Source: Bin55 sp009840545
GTDB taxonomy: Bacteria > Pseudomonadota > Gammaproteobacteria > Pseudomonadales > Azotimanducaceae
DNA: 64,000 nucleotides
Assembly: GCA_965208815.1 (NCBI GenBank)
Contig: OZ242357.1
Coordinates: forward strand, 186,001-250,000
Reading direction: 5' to 3'
How positions within the stretch are numbered: the first letter of the stretch is position 1; each line of letters starts with the position of its first letter. A program made the position numbers and the translations under genes. The notes beneath the pieces are model-generated. The model did no database searches, had not been told where the DNA came from, and saw only the letters and a program-made list of their open reading frames with translations. Shown in pieces: positions 37,418 to 47,018 of the stretch.

Positions 37418-38989
37418 TTGAACTCTGAGCTTACTCGTGCTTTGGATTTAGCTTTAGAAAAAAGCGGCTCGATCCAGCTCAATCACGGCATTGAAAAGGA
37501 AGCCTTGCGCATCACCCGCGACGGTTATCTTTCCCGCGAACCCCATCCGTCTGAACTCGGAGCGGCACTTACGCACCCGTCCATCACGACTGACTTCTCA
37601 GAATCACAATTGGAATTCGTCACTCGAGTTCACTCAAGCGTTGAAGACTGCCTCCAAGAGCTGGACGACATTCATCGGTTCGTCTATGGCGTTATTGAAC
37701 GCGAAAGGCTGTGGCCTGCGAGTATGCCTTGCATGCTACGAAGTGAATCTTCTATTCCGATTGCTCTGTATGGGTCGTCCAATTCCGGACGAATAAAGAC
37801 CATCTATCGACAGGGATTAGCAAATCGATATGGTCGCTATATGCAGTCCATTTCGGGATTGCACTACAACTTTTCAATATCAGACGAGCTTTGGGAGTCG
37901 CTTGCAAACGTTCGTGGCGTTGCTGATTCGCAAGAGTTTAGAAACAGTGAATATCTTTCATTGATTCGCAATTTCCAACGAATCGCTTGGCTTCCCATTT
38001 ATCTGTTCGGAGCCTCCCCAGCCGTTTGTGGTTCCTTTGTAGCCACCACATCGAATCACGGATTGCAGGAGCTGGATGGCGAATCGTTCTATTTGCCACA
38101 TGCAACTTCGTTGAGACAGGGATCTTTGGGCTACCAGAGCGCAGCTCAGTCGTCGCACTACATTTCCTACAACTCCCTTTGTGAGTACTCAACGCATATG
38201 GTGGACGCTCTTACAAGACCATTTCACACCTACGAGAAAATAGGATTGAAGTCGGAAGACGGAGAATACAAGCAACTCTCAACATCGCTTTTGCAGATCG
38301 AGGCAGAGTGTTATGGATCCATTCGTCCCAAACCCAAAGCGCACAGCGGCCCGAGGCCTCTCGAACAATTGAACTCAGGTGGAATCGAATACTTGGAAGT
38401 GAGATGTTTGGACTTGAACCCGTTCTTGCGCACAGGGATCGATAGCGAAACTGCTCATTTCTTAGATGCGTTATTACTTTTCGCTTGGTTGAAACCCGGC
38501 TATGAGGACTCCCGGTCTTCGTGGAAGGAAATTCAGGAAAACCAATCTACAACTGTCGGGAATGGGCGAGATCCAAATGCAGTCTTAACGTTTCAAGGTT
38601 CCCCACGTAAGCTTCGTGATTGGGCGATGGAGCTACTCAATGAATTGGAACAGGTATGCGACACGATGGATTCTGGCTGTGCAGCAGGGGACTACAGGTC
38701 TGCATTGGAAACTCAACGGCAAAAGGTCTTGGATCCATTAAAAACTCCTTCCGCACAGATTCTTGCCCGTATGGCCCAGGAAAGGAAGTCTTATTACAGA
38801 TTGATTGACACTCTTGCCAATCAACATCAGCACGAGTACTTGAACAATCCACTGGACCCGGTACGAATTCAAGAATTTGAACGAATGGCTGAAGAGTCTG
38901 TAGTGCGACAGAGAGAAATTGAGGAGTCAGAAACTCAAACATTTGAGGAACATCTGAACTCCTATATGCATCTAAGTATGAATTCGTGA
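37418..38989 (+). CDS. gshA: Glutamate-cysteine ligase (gammaproteobacterial type)
   Basis: First step of glutathione synthesis. The opening HGIEKEALRITRDGYLS and the block LWPASMPC are diagnostic of the GshA type found in E. coli. Further on are GLHYNFSISDELW, LFGASPAVCGSF, YLEVRCLDLNPF and a C-terminal helical region with LARMAQERKSYYRL. It is 523 residues long, as expected. Its stop overlaps the acpH start (GTGA), so the two are coupled. The TTG-type start at 37418 is chosen because the conserved region begins within 25 residues. Confidence 0.95.
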   Translation: MNSELTRALDLALEKSGSIQLNHGIEKEALRITRDGYLSREPHPSELGAALTHPSITTDFSESQLEFVTRVHSSVEDCLQELDDIHRFVYGVIERERLWPASMPCMLRSESSIPIALYGSSNSGRIKTIYRQGLANRYGRYMQSISGLHYNFSISDELWESLANVRGVADSQEFRNSEYLSLIRNFQRIAWLPIYLFGASPAVCGSFVATTSNHGLQELDGESFYLPHATSLRQGSLGYQSAAQSSHYISYNSLCEYSTHMVDALTRPFHTYEKIGLKSEDGEYKQLSTSLLQIEAECYGSIRPKPKAHSGPRPLEQLNSGGIEYLEVRCLDLNPFLRTGIDSETAHFLDALLLFAWLKPGYEDSRSSWKEIQENQSTTVGNGRDPNAVLTFQGSPRKLRDWAMELLNELEQVCDTMDSGCAAGDYRSALETQRQKVLDPLKTPSAQILARMAQERKSYYRLIDTLANQHQHEYLNNPLDPVRIQEFERMAEESVVRQREIEESETQTFEEHLNSYMHLSMNS

Positions 38990-39582
38990 ATTTCTTGGTT
39001 CACAGTTGGCTTGCACGCGACAAGGAAGCGCACCTTGCGGGAGCATTCTTGGGAGACTTCGTCAAAGGACCAATTCCCTCGACGCTCTCGAAGGAATTGC
39101 AGGAAGGTATAAGGTTGCACAGACGCATTGATTCGATAAGCAACAAATTGGCCGAGATGCGGTCTACTTATTGGAGATTCGGACCTGATTTACGTCGAGT
39201 CGCACCGATTTTGCTCGATCTCGTTGCCGATCACATCTTGGCATTGCATTGGGAACGTTATGGCGAGGGCAAACTCTCGGATTTCACGGAACACTGCTAT
39301 CGATCAATAGCCGAGTACAGCATTCCTAGTTCGGCCATGGACTTGTATCAGCACACAGTCAGGAAAGACTTGTGGTCGAGCTATGCAGACGTGGATGTCA
39401 TATTGAGAATCATGCGCGGAATCCTCAAGCGACTTGGCAAAGAAGAGTTTGAGCATGGGCTCGGTGTGGTGTGCAGAGACGTCGCCCTATTTCACGATGA
39501 CTTTCAAGTTTATTTTCCTGCACTCGAGCAAAAGGTAAACTCTTGGCGACAATCGGAGCTTGAACCTGCCCCCACAGCGTAG
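38986..39582 (+). CDS. acpH: Acyl carrier protein phosphodiesterase
   Basis: It removes the 4'-phosphopantetheine arm from ACP. The opening MNFLVHSWLARDKEAHLAGAFLGDFVKG is written here in part as NFLVHSWLARD and LAGAFLGDFVKG, both typical of AcpH, followed by GIRLHRRIDSISN and LLDLVADHILALHW, an HD-like metal site. It uses a GTG start overlapping gshA by 4 bp. Length 198 is normal. Confidence 0.9.
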   Translation: MNFLVHSWLARDKEAHLAGAFLGDFVKGPIPSTLSKELQEGIRLHRRIDSISNKLAEMRSTYWRFGPDLRRVAPILLDLVADHILALHWERYGEGKLSDFTEHCYRSIAEYSIPSSAMDLYQHTVRKDLWSSYADVDVILRIMRGILKRLGKEEFEHGLGVVCRDVALFHDDFQVYFPALEQKVNSWRQSELEPAPTA

Positions 39583-39610
39583 GGGTACATGAAATATATG
39601 TGGAGCAAAC

Positions 39611-40132
39611 ATGATGAAGACTAAGTCTGGCGGGCTGCTCGCGTTTTTTGATTTCGACCACAAGCACAGCGACTTCTGGGCCGCTCTGATTGTGTTTTGT
39701 GGAGGTGGTGCACTTGCGCTAACTCTGGCATTGGAGCATGTGTTCAACTTACATCCTTGCGCCTTGTGTTTGACACAACGCTACTTCATGTTCTTGGGCA
39801 TCTTCGTAGCGATTTTGAGCCTGACCATCGATTCAAGGCTTGGAATTCTGCCTATGCTTTCAATTCTTGCCTTTTTGGCTGGAATTGCATTTGCGCTGCG
39901 CCATGTGGGGCTCATCTTCGGGATTTTTGACAGTTCCTCTTGTACGGCTCCTGTTGACTATCTGCTGGCAAATGATTTTCCTGCCAACGATCTCTTCAAA
40001 GCTCTTTCACGTGGATCTATGGATTGCACGGAAGGAAGCAAGGCGATCCCGTTTCTCGCTTTGTCAGCGTTCGTTGTGTTCATTGGCTTGGCGATTCAAC
40101 AGTTTCGACTTGGGCCTCGATCTGTGAGGTGA
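39611..40132 (+). CDS. dsbB: Disulfide bond formation protein B
   Basis: A four-helix inner-membrane protein that reoxidises DsbA and passes electrons to quinone. The first redox pair is HPCALCLTQRY; the second periplasmic loop contains SSSCTAPVDY and SMDCTEGSKAIPF with the other two cysteines. Quinone-contact Arg follows CALC as in the family. It has 173 residues and a longer N-terminus than E. coli DsbB. Confidence 0.92.
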   Translation: MMKTKSGGLLAFFDFDHKHSDFWAALIVFCGGGALALTLALEHVFNLHPCALCLTQRYFMFLGIFVAILSLTIDSRLGILPMLSILAFLAGIAFALRHVGLIFGIFDSSSCTAPVDYLLANDFPANDLFKALSRGSMDCTEGSKAIPFLALSAFVVFIGLAIQQFRLGPRSVR

Positions 40133-40145
40133 GCGGGAGCCCGTT

Positions 40146-42008
40146 CTGCTTCAGTTAACCAACGTCAGCTTCAAGTTTGGCGACGACCCTCTATTCGAGG
40201 AACTCTCATTTACAGTTCATGCTGGCCACAGGGTAGGGATTGTGGGCAGGAACGGTGCGGGAAAGACCACACTGTTTGAAATGATCCAAGGCAATCTTGC
40301 GCCCCACGAGGGAAATGTCGAATTGCCAGCGGCTTGGCGCATTTCTTCATTGCTTCAGCACATCGAACCATCGGGACGTGCTGCCATTGAATTTGTAATG
40401 GATGGCGACGTTCGTTTACGGCGGGTCCAAACGGCTATAGAGCGAGCGGAGAAGGAGGGAAACGACGAGCGATTGGCCCATGCCCTCACAGAATTCGAGG
40501 ATCTCGATGGATATCGGTACGAGAATCGTGCTGCGACTATTCTCGTAGGTTTAGGTTTCACAGCATCGGAATTCTCAAGACCTTATCGAGAGTTCTCGGG
40601 AGGATGGAGAATTCGCCTAAACCTCGCAAGAGCACTAATGACTCCCGCCGAGTTGATGCTATTGGACGAACCGACCAATCACTTGGATCTGGAGGCGACG
40701 GTGTGGCTTCAACGATGGTTGGCCAAGTTCGAAGGCACAGTTTTGATGATCGCTCACGACCGAGACTTCTTGGATAGTGCTGTGGATACGATCGTACACA
40801 TCGATCAATATCAAGCGTGGACCTATCGGGGCGGCTATTCGTCATTCGAAGAACAACGGGCGGCACAGCTTGCACAGCAGGAGGTGTTGCACCAACGCCA
40901 AGTTAAGGAAAGGCAACGAATTGGAAGATTCATAGACCGGTTTAGGTACAAGGCAACAAAAGCCCGACAGGTACAAAGCAGAATCAAATTACTTGAGCGG
41001 ATGCAGCAAGTCGCAATTGTCCGGACTGAACTTCCCTACAGATTCTCGTTTCAATCGCCAGGCCGGTTAGATCAACCTATGGTTCAGATTGATAACTGTA
41101 GTCTCGGGTACGGCGGAATTCAGGTGATTGGCGATCTCACTCAGCGAATCTATCCAGGTGATCGCATTGGAGTACTGGGATTGAACGGTGCTGGCAAATC
41201 GACATTGCTCAAATCCCTAGCATCGGCAATAGCACCCTTGGAAGGTTCCATTCAACTGAGCGAACATACTTCTGTTGGATACTTTGCACAGCATCAGTTG
41301 GAGATCTTAGATGGGCGCCGAAGCGCACGGGATCATGTTGTCAGTCTTGTAGAAATGCCCGAGCAGCAGATCCGCAATTTCCTCGGTGCTTGGGGATTTG
41401 GTGGAAACGATATCTTCAGACGCGTCGACCAGTTCAGCGGTGGAGAGAAGGCCCGACTGGTATTGGCGATGATTTCATTGGGGCGACCCACTTTGCTAGT
41501 TCTTGACGAACCGACAAACCATTTGGACATCGACATGCGTGCTGCTTTAGCACACGCCCTCGACTCCTTCGAAGGTGCAGTGATCGTGGTTGCGCACGAC
41601 CAGCACCTGCTCCGTCAATGCGTGAATGAATTCTGGCTTATTGAAGACGGTTCTGTATCTGCTTTCGAAGGTGATCTCGAAGAATACGAGGATTCGCTAG
41701 ATCGAGTAACCGAAGAACCAAAGAAACCGACTACCCAGTCTTCGAAGGAAGCCAGAAGAGAGCGAGCCGAAATTCGAAACAGACAGCGGGCTCATCTTCG
41801 CCGCAAGGAAGAAGTTGAGAGCTTGTTGGTTGAATTGGAGCAGGAGGTTCAAGATCTAAACGATCTTCTCGTCAATCCGGAAACCTTTCAAGGAGCCGAT
41901 CGCAAAGAGTTGAATGATTGGATGAGACTGTACGGCTCTAAGAAAAAGCAAATCGAAGAATTAGAAAACGAGTGGATGTCGATAGAGGAAAGATTGTATG
42001 GCGGTTGA
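40146..42008 (+). CDS. yheS: ABC-F ATPase, YheS type
   Basis: Two ABC domains on one chain: Walker A GRNGAGKTT and GLNGAGKST, signatures FSGGWRIRLNLARAL and FSGGEKARLVLAMI, Walker B followed by DEPTNHLD in both. A charged linker and a C-terminal coiled coil (about the last 90 residues) complete the YheS layout, and sequence blocks such as ARQVQSRIKLLERM fit that subgroup. ABC-F proteins act on the ribosome, not in membranes. No ATG, GTG or TTG precedes the conserved LQLTNVSF; a CTG at 40146 with GGGAG six bases upstream is the best start. From the first ATG (40242) the beginning of the first domain would be lost. Confidence 0.9.
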   Translation: MLQLTNVSFKFGDDPLFEELSFTVHAGHRVGIVGRNGAGKTTLFEMIQGNLAPHEGNVELPAAWRISSLLQHIEPSGRAAIEFVMDGDVRLRRVQTAIERAEKEGNDERLAHALTEFEDLDGYRYENRAATILVGLGFTASEFSRPYREFSGGWRIRLNLARALMTPAELMLLDEPTNHLDLEATVWLQRWLAKFEGTVLMIAHDRDFLDSAVDTIVHIDQYQAWTYRGGYSSFEEQRAAQLAQQEVLHQRQVKERQRIGRFIDRFRYKATKARQVQSRIKLLERMQQVAIVRTELPYRFSFQSPGRLDQPMVQIDNCSLGYGGIQVIGDLTQRIYPGDRIGVLGLNGAGKSTLLKSLASAIAPLEGSIQLSEHTSVGYFAQHQLEILDGRRSARDHVVSLVEMPEQQIRNFLGAWGFGGNDIFRRVDQFSGGEKARLVLAMISLGRPTLLVLDEPTNHLDIDMRAALAHALDSFEGAVIVVAHDQHLLRQCVNEFWLIEDGSVSAFEGDLEEYEDSLDRVTEEPKKPTTQSSKEARRERAEIRNRQRAHLRRKEEVESLLVELEQEVQDLNDLLVNPETFQGADRKELNDWMRLYGSKKKQIEELENEWMSIEERLYGG

Positions 42009-42058
42009 TCTTGGGAGAAACCTATCGACATCCACCGGTTTATGAAGCCTTACACAGG

Positions 42059-43009
42059 CTATTCGTATTTGTAGACCGGAGCGAGGAACCATTCTTTTGG
42101 ACTGAAGTCCACGTTCATGGTTCTACCCCGTCTCTTAATTCTCACTTTCACGGTTTCCGAGGACGACGCTTTCGCTGAGTACTTATCGACGTGTGAATAG
42201 GATCGGATCGGATTGCCGTCGATTCGCAACACGACGTCGCCTGGCTTTAGTTGGTCGTGGTCATCAGGTGTGTCCACTACGAGGACGCCGAACTCAACCC
42301 CAAAGTAATGGCCGATTTCCTCCTCGATCTCTAGTACGGAAATCCGACCTGAGAAATTGAGCGACACAATATTTGGATTGTTTTCGACCCAAGTAGTCCA
42401 TGTTTGTGCATTCGGTGGTGCCTCAAATGTCACAACAGGAGCGTCCCCCGTATGGAAAAATACGCTACTACCCGGAATGGCCTTTTTGTCCACCTTGATT
42501 TCCAATTCCTCGCCATCACGAACTGCTACAAAAAGCAATGGATCTCCGTTTTCGTCGACACCGGACACTAGCATTTGGACTTGCTCAGGATCATCGAGTA
42601 TTGTTTCTACCGTCTCACCGTTGATGGACACAATCGTGTCATGGGGTCGTAGTCCAGATTGGGCAGCCGAACTCTTCGGATGTACGTGGTAAACCGGAAT
42701 TCCATCGTCCGTTGGTGAAGCGACCGAAATTCCGAGTCTTCCAAGTTGAAGGGCGACACTAGCCACGCTCACGGCATCTGTGAGCACCTCTGGCAGCAAC
42801 TCGGTCAGTGGTTGCAGGTGCTGGAAGAAAGGTGAGACACTTTCGACGACCAACTCGCTCTCGACTTCCGCAAATGCTTCTATTGCTGCTTCAAGTTCAA
42901 GCATCGCATTCTTGAGATCTTTTTCCAGATCTTCTTGTTCGGTATCGCCAATTAGAGGCAAAGTTGCTGCGAGCATCAACCACGATGCAATTCTTGCTGC
43001 GGATGTCAT
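42059..43009 (-). CDS. Exported PDZ-domain protein A of the ECF sigma operon
   Basis: A signal peptide (ARIASWLMLAATLPLIGDT) is followed by a helical stretch rich in acidic residues and two PDZ-like modules: GIPVYHVHPKSSAAQSGLRPHDTIVSINGE written here as HVHPKSSAAQSGLRPHDTIV, then VEFGVLVVDT and LKPGDVVLRIDGNPI. There is no Ser-protease domain. Its second module is clearly related to that of the adjacent PDZ protein (GHYFGVEFGVLVVDTP against GHYFGMEFGILVVDTP). Likely a periplasmic stress-sensing or scaffolding protein; function inferred from context only. Confidence 0.75.
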   Translation of the reverse strand: MTSAARIASWLMLAATLPLIGDTEQEDLEKDLKNAMLELEAAIEAFAEVESELVVESVSPFFQHLQPLTELLPEVLTDAVSVASVALQLGRLGISVASPTDDGIPVYHVHPKSSAAQSGLRPHDTIVSINGETVETILDDPEQVQMLVSGVDENGDPLLFVAVRDGEELEIKVDKKAIPGSSVFFHTGDAPVVTFEAPPNAQTWTTWVENNPNIVSLNFSGRISVLEIEEEIGHYFGVEFGVLVVDTPDDHDQLKPGDVVLRIDGNPIRSYSHVDKYSAKASSSETVKVRIKRRGRTMNVDFSPKEWFLAPVYKYE

Positions 43010-43067
43010 TCTTGACTCCTGTTCTTTTCTGCCTGTGTTGTTCTAGTGTGGATCAAGTACTGAATTC

Positions 43068-44183
43068 CTACATGTCTCGTACATCACTAATGCGAAGGCC
43101 ACTTGACGCAATGTCAAGCTTTTTTGTCTTTCCTTGTCGCTTTACAGTGAATTCGGTTGTTTCTTCCGCTGAGCGAAGGAATCTTTCTGCATGCGAGATG
43201 GATCGCACAGGTTTATCGTCTATACGAAGCAGCAGATCTCCGACTTGAAGCTGGCTATCCTTCGGCGTATCCACAACAAGGATTCCAAATTCCATGCCAA
43301 AGTAATGGCCGAGCTCTTCTTCAAACTCGAGAAGAACCAGTTTGCGATCGTAGCGAAGTAGCGAGATCACACTACTATAGTTGTCATGAAGCGAGAGAGA
43401 ATAAGCGGTCCATGCTGTTTGTTGGTTTCGTCTTCCTACCCCCACCAGTAGAGTGATTTTTTTCTTGTTTCTAACAATTTCTAGTTCGATTTCAGATCCC
43501 GGCTCTACGGATTGAATCAATGCGGTTAGAGCTTGAGATGGATTCTTTGCACCTTGAATGTCGATTCCATCGATGGCGGAGACCACATCTCCTGCTAGGA
43601 GTCCACTCTCTTCCGCAGGACTGTTTTCAACGACTTCATCGATCACGATTCCCTGAGACGTTGACTCTCCCATCCTGATGCCAATAAAGCCACCAGTTGT
43701 CGCTGCCGCTCGATTTCGCAGAGTTACAGCCAAATCGTCGCGAAATGCATCAACGCTTGGTTGGCTCGCTGCAATCAAGGGCGCGACTCGGGAGATGTCT
43801 TGCATTCGCGCTCCTGAAGCTGTTAGAGCATCCAGAGCATCTCTAAATCGGACACTTGCCGCTTCTGATCGTCTAAGTGCTGCTTCATGCCACTCTTTCA
43901 ATTCCTCTGACTCTCGTGCTTCTTCGAATGCCTTCTGCGCCTTCACCTGAGCCCGAGTGGCCTCATCTTGAGCTTTTTCTGCTTCCTCTTGTGCTCGGAG
44001 CGCTCTTTCATAAGCACTCAGAGAGTCTTCCGGTTCTTGGGCATCGACGCTGGAAGCTCCCGTTGCTTCATCCTTGGATGCAAGATCAATGTCTTCGGGG
44101 GTTTCCTGTGGTTCTTTAGCCGCGATTGACAACGAACCCACGAGCAAAAGTACGCAGGCGATAGTGGATGTCAGTGTCTTCAT
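43068..44183 (-). CDS. Exported PDZ-domain protein B of the ECF sigma operon
   Basis: ATG 44183 is preceded by AGGAGGA and begins a signal peptide MKTLTSTIACVLLLVGSLSI. A long charged coiled coil follows (RALRAQEEAEKAQDEATRAQ), then PDZ modules with GIVIDEVVENSPAEESGLLAGDVVSAIDG shortened here to VENSPAEESGLLAGDVVSAI, and LQVGDLLLRIDDKPV. The frame is open further upstream to 44219, overlapping the anti-sigma gene, but the internal ATG is better. It is paralogous to the downstream PDZ gene. A periplasmic partner of the regulatory pair upstream is likely. Confidence 0.78.
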   Translation of the reverse strand: MKTLTSTIACVLLLVGSLSIAAKEPQETPEDIDLASKDEATGASSVDAQEPEDSLSAYERALRAQEEAEKAQDEATRAQVKAQKAFEEARESEELKEWHEAALRRSEAASVRFRDALDALTASGARMQDISRVAPLIAASQPSVDAFRDDLAVTLRNRAAATTGGFIGIRMGESTSQGIVIDEVVENSPAEESGLLAGDVVSAIDGIDIQGAKNPSQALTALIQSVEPGSEIELEIVRNKKKITLLVGVGRRNQQTAWTAYSLSLHDNYSSVISLLRYDRKLVLLEFEEELGHYFGMEFGILVVDTPKDSQLQVGDLLLRIDDKPVRSISHAERFLRSAEETTEFTVKRQGKTKKLDIASSGLRISDVRDM

Positions 44184-44202
44184 CAAATCCTCCTGAAATT
44201 TC

Positions 44203-44715
44203 CTATAGATAACCATCATTTACAGTTTGAGATTGGTTAGAAGCTTGATGCCGTACAAGGCGATATGAACGTTTGAGCGCATCTTTTCTTTCAAGCAACT
44301 CGTTGCGTCGTGGCGTGTCGTCAGAATCAAGCGTGGCTAGTTCGGCATTCACGTCAGCCAGGTGTACGATGATTGCGGATTGCGCAATGGTTTCCGGAGA
44401 GTACTGTTCCAGCAGAGCCCGCTCTAAATTGATCAAGTCGTTGGATTCTGCATCCTGAGCGACAGGGGGCAGTTGCTCAATTCGGGTATCAAACTCATCC
44501 AGGACCGGTTGATTCCAAATGACAATGCCTATGACGGCAAGGGCGACGCAAGAGACGCCTCCAAACTGCATAAATTGCTGTCTAGCGGCTTTTCTCTTTC
44601 GGATGGTCCCCCGAACCTGTTCGAGCATGTTCTCAGGCGGATCTGCCGATGGCAGGTTTCTCAAACCTGATGCCAAATCTTCAATCGAATTTACGGACAT
44701 GTCATTCTGTTCCAT
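44203..44715 (-). CDS. Putative anti-sigma factor (single-pass membrane protein)
   Basis: A 170-residue protein with a soluble N-terminal ~55 residues containing RKRKAARQQFMQ, one membrane helix (FGGVSCVALAVIGIVIWN) and a C-terminal periplasmic part with a heptad-like helix (ELATLDSDDTPRRNELLERK). No zinc-finger His/Cys motif is seen. It overlaps the ECF sigma gene by 25 bp, so the pair is translationally coupled, which is the main basis for the anti-sigma call. Confidence 0.6.
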   Translation of the reverse strand: MEQNDMSVNSIEDLASGLRNLPSADPPENMLEQVRGTIRKRKAARQQFMQFGGVSCVALAVIGIVIWNQPVLDEFDTRIEQLPPVAQDAESNDLINLERALLEQYSPETIAQSAIIVHLADVNAELATLDSDDTPRRNELLERKDALKRSYRLVRHQASNQSQTVNDGYL

Positions 44716-45296
44716 TGATCTGTAAAAGTCGTGCGAGATGTAGATTCTCGTTCCGTTTTCTCAGCCGACTTAGTCTCTTCTTCTTTCTTAGGCTTGTTTA
44801 GTCGCGAAATGAGCACTTTGGAGTAGCTTGTGCTGCGGTGCAGCAGTTTGCCGATTTCTTCGTGCGTATAGCCCTCGACGCAGTACAACCAAACTACTAA
44901 ACGAGTTTTGGGATCCATTTCTGCCAGAGCTCGCTCCACGTCGATCATGTTGGTCGTTGGGTCGTCTTCAGCGACAACCTCCGGTTCATAGTTCACGCGT
45001 TTACGGTACCAAGGAGTTCTCAGTCTCATATAGCATCGGTTTACTGCTAGCGTACGAACCCAACCCACAAAGTGGGATGGCTCTCGAATCGTGTGCGCTT
45101 TGGTCAAAACGTCGATGAAGGTGTCTTGTGTGACATCTTCCGCCGCATGCGAATCACCAAGAATTCGCATCGCCATTGTGTACACGGGCGTAGACAACGC
45201 CTTAAAGACTTCTTCCTGTGCGTCGCTGTTGCCTTGCTTTAGTTGCTCGACAACTTCGAGCGCAATTTGGATGCCACCGATACTCGCCATACACAC
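44691..45296 (-). CDS. ECF RNA polymerase sigma factor
   Basis: A 201-residue sigma-70-family protein with region 2 (AEDVTQDTFIDVLTKAHTIREP, of which DVTQDTFIDV is the -10 reading helix area, then FVGWVRTLAVNRCYMRLR) and region 4 (LVVWLYCVEGYTHEEIGKLL, a helix-turn-helix). A charged tail of about 25 residues follows. No autoregulatory promoter could be assigned with confidence. The operon sigma/anti-sigma/PDZ/PDZ reads as an envelope-signal module. Confidence 0.88.
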   Translation of the reverse strand: MCMASIGGIQIALEVVEQLKQGNSDAQEEVFKALSTPVYTMAMRILGDSHAAEDVTQDTFIDVLTKAHTIREPSHFVGWVRTLAVNRCYMRLRTPWYRKRVNYEPEVVAEDDPTTNMIDVERALAEMDPKTRLVVWLYCVEGYTHEEIGKLLHRSTSYSKVLISRLNKPKKEEETKSAEKTERESTSRTTFTDQWNRMTCP

Positions 45297-45572
45297 TTAG
45301 ATGGTCGAACTAGAAAAAAGGTCACAGAATGTAGTCCGGTTCTCCACATGGAATGACATTCTGAAAGGCAAGCATAGTCTTTGTCACAAGTAGAAACACC
45401 CATGCCACGGTCTGGAACACCGGCTTTTGAGGGGGCGTGTGTGCCTCTAGCCCTGACCATTTCAGCCCGTCCACAAGACACTTGGACCACCGTGTTTCGT
45501 GGCCGTTGTCTAAATTTTGTCCTGCACCGGTGAATAGAAAACTACACGCAAACTTTGGAATTCAGCCATGAA

Positions 45573-46841
45573 CTAGGCTTGTTCGTAGATAGATTTCTCC
45601 TTCTTGGAGTCCTCGCTAACGCGCCGGCCAAGCGACATGAATGTTGGAATCTCGTCATCCGGGAGCTGTTCCATCTCTATCTTGCGGGCCATCGCTGCTT
45701 CGAGATAGGGTTGAAGCTCTTCCATCTTCTTTCTTTCGCGTTCGGGTTCGCGTTCCTTGAACTCACCCATTACTTCATGCGCAAAGATTTCCAAGGATTC
45801 GCAGATGTCTTCGTGCTTATTGTTTCCAGCTTGCTGGATAAACGTGACTTGGTCAACGTCGCAAGCCTCAAACTTTAGGAGATGCTCGCGGAGGTCGTCG
45901 GGCGTGCCGATTCCGCCTCTACTGCCACTTAATGCGTTGGTAATGTCGACTGGATTCTCGGCTCGTTGTGCATCACGCATTTGCGTGTACTGTTCCCATA
46001 GGTTTGTACGACCTGGTTTGTGAGTTCCAAACGCGTAAAGACTTCCCAAGGCAAAAGCAAAGAATTCGAACCCGTCTAGTCCACGACGTACAGCCAATTC
46101 TCGATCGTGGTGGCAAGAAAAGCTGGAGACCATACAGATGTTCGGATTAATTGCGTGGCCAATTGGTACGCAGGCATCGGACTTAATGATGCTGTAGTAC
46201 TCCTCGACCCATTCAGTGGCTTCGGCGGGATCAACAAATGCAAAAGTGAGTGCTCCTATGCCAAGTCGAGCCGCCATGCGAATGGTTTCCCGTTGAGAAC
46301 AGGCGACCCAAAGAGGGGGATGTGGGCGTTGAACCGGTTTGGGTACGATGTTTCTACAAGGCATTTCGAAGTATTGGCCCTTGTAGCCGGGATACGGATC
46401 CATAGCCAGCATATTGGCGATTTGCTCTGTTGCCTCAAGATAAATCTTGCGTTTGCGGTTGACTGGAATTCGAAAACCGCCAAGTTCCAGTTCAGCGGAA
46501 GACTCTCCCGTACCAAACTCCACACGTCCGTTCGAGACTAAATCCAGTGTCGCGATGACCTCGGCTGTCCGTGCAGGATGGTTGTACTGAGGAATTACTT
46601 GTCTTATTCCGTGACCAAGTCGAATGTTTTGTGTTCGTTGTGAACATGCGGCAAGAAAAACCTCAGGAGCAGAAGAATGCGAGTATTCCTCAAGAAAGTG
46701 ATGCTCTACTTCCCAAGCGAAGTCAATGCCAAGTCTGTCAGCTACTTCGACTTGCTCGAGTGCGTCTTGAAACAACTTGTGCTCTTCGCCATCGGTCCAT
46801 GGTCTGGGGAGTTGGTGTTCGTAGAAAATTCCAAATTTCAT
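45573..46841 (-). CDS. LLM-class flavin-dependent oxidoreductase (luciferase-like)
   Basis: A 422-residue TIM-barrel protein starting MKFGIFYEHQLPRPW. Family blocks are FAWEVEHHFLEEYSHSSAPEVFL, RIRLGHGIRQVIPQYNHPARTAE with NHPARTAE clear, NGRVEFGTGESSAELELGGF and PPLWVACSQRET. These bind F420 or reduced FMN. It stands alone between the sigma operon and a dsbC-like gene. The C-terminal ~60 residues are a charged helical extension. Substrate unknown. Confidence 0.85.
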   Translation of the reverse strand: MKFGIFYEHQLPRPWTDGEEHKLFQDALEQVEVADRLGIDFAWEVEHHFLEEYSHSSAPEVFLAACSQRTQNIRLGHGIRQVIPQYNHPARTAEVIATLDLVSNGRVEFGTGESSAELELGGFRIPVNRKRKIYLEATEQIANMLAMDPYPGYKGQYFEMPCRNIVPKPVQRPHPPLWVACSQRETIRMAARLGIGALTFAFVDPAEATEWVEEYYSIIKSDACVPIGHAINPNICMVSSFSCHHDRELAVRRGLDGFEFFAFALGSLYAFGTHKPGRTNLWEQYTQMRDAQRAENPVDITNALSGSRGGIGTPDDLREHLLKFEACDVDQVTFIQQAGNNKHEDICESLEIFAHEVMGEFKEREPERERKKMEELQPYLEAAMARKIEMEQLPDDEIPTFMSLGRRVSEDSKKEKSIYEQA

Positions 46842-47018
46842 GCGTAGTCGGGATCCGTTGAGAACGCCTAGTTTAATTAATGTGGATTGCCTCGTCCCAG
46901 GTGGACATGGTGTTTTAGCACCGCTTAGAGAGAATTGAAGGGCAATTCGAAACGATCCAGACTGCTACCTATGTATTAACATGTTGTCGTCCAGCTCCTA
47001 ACAGGATTTTGATATCTG

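Noticed and set aside
45340..45370. GAATG-A-CATTC inverted repeat upstream of the sigma gene as an operator
   Set aside because: Only 5-bp arms and no match to a known regulator; too weak to support.
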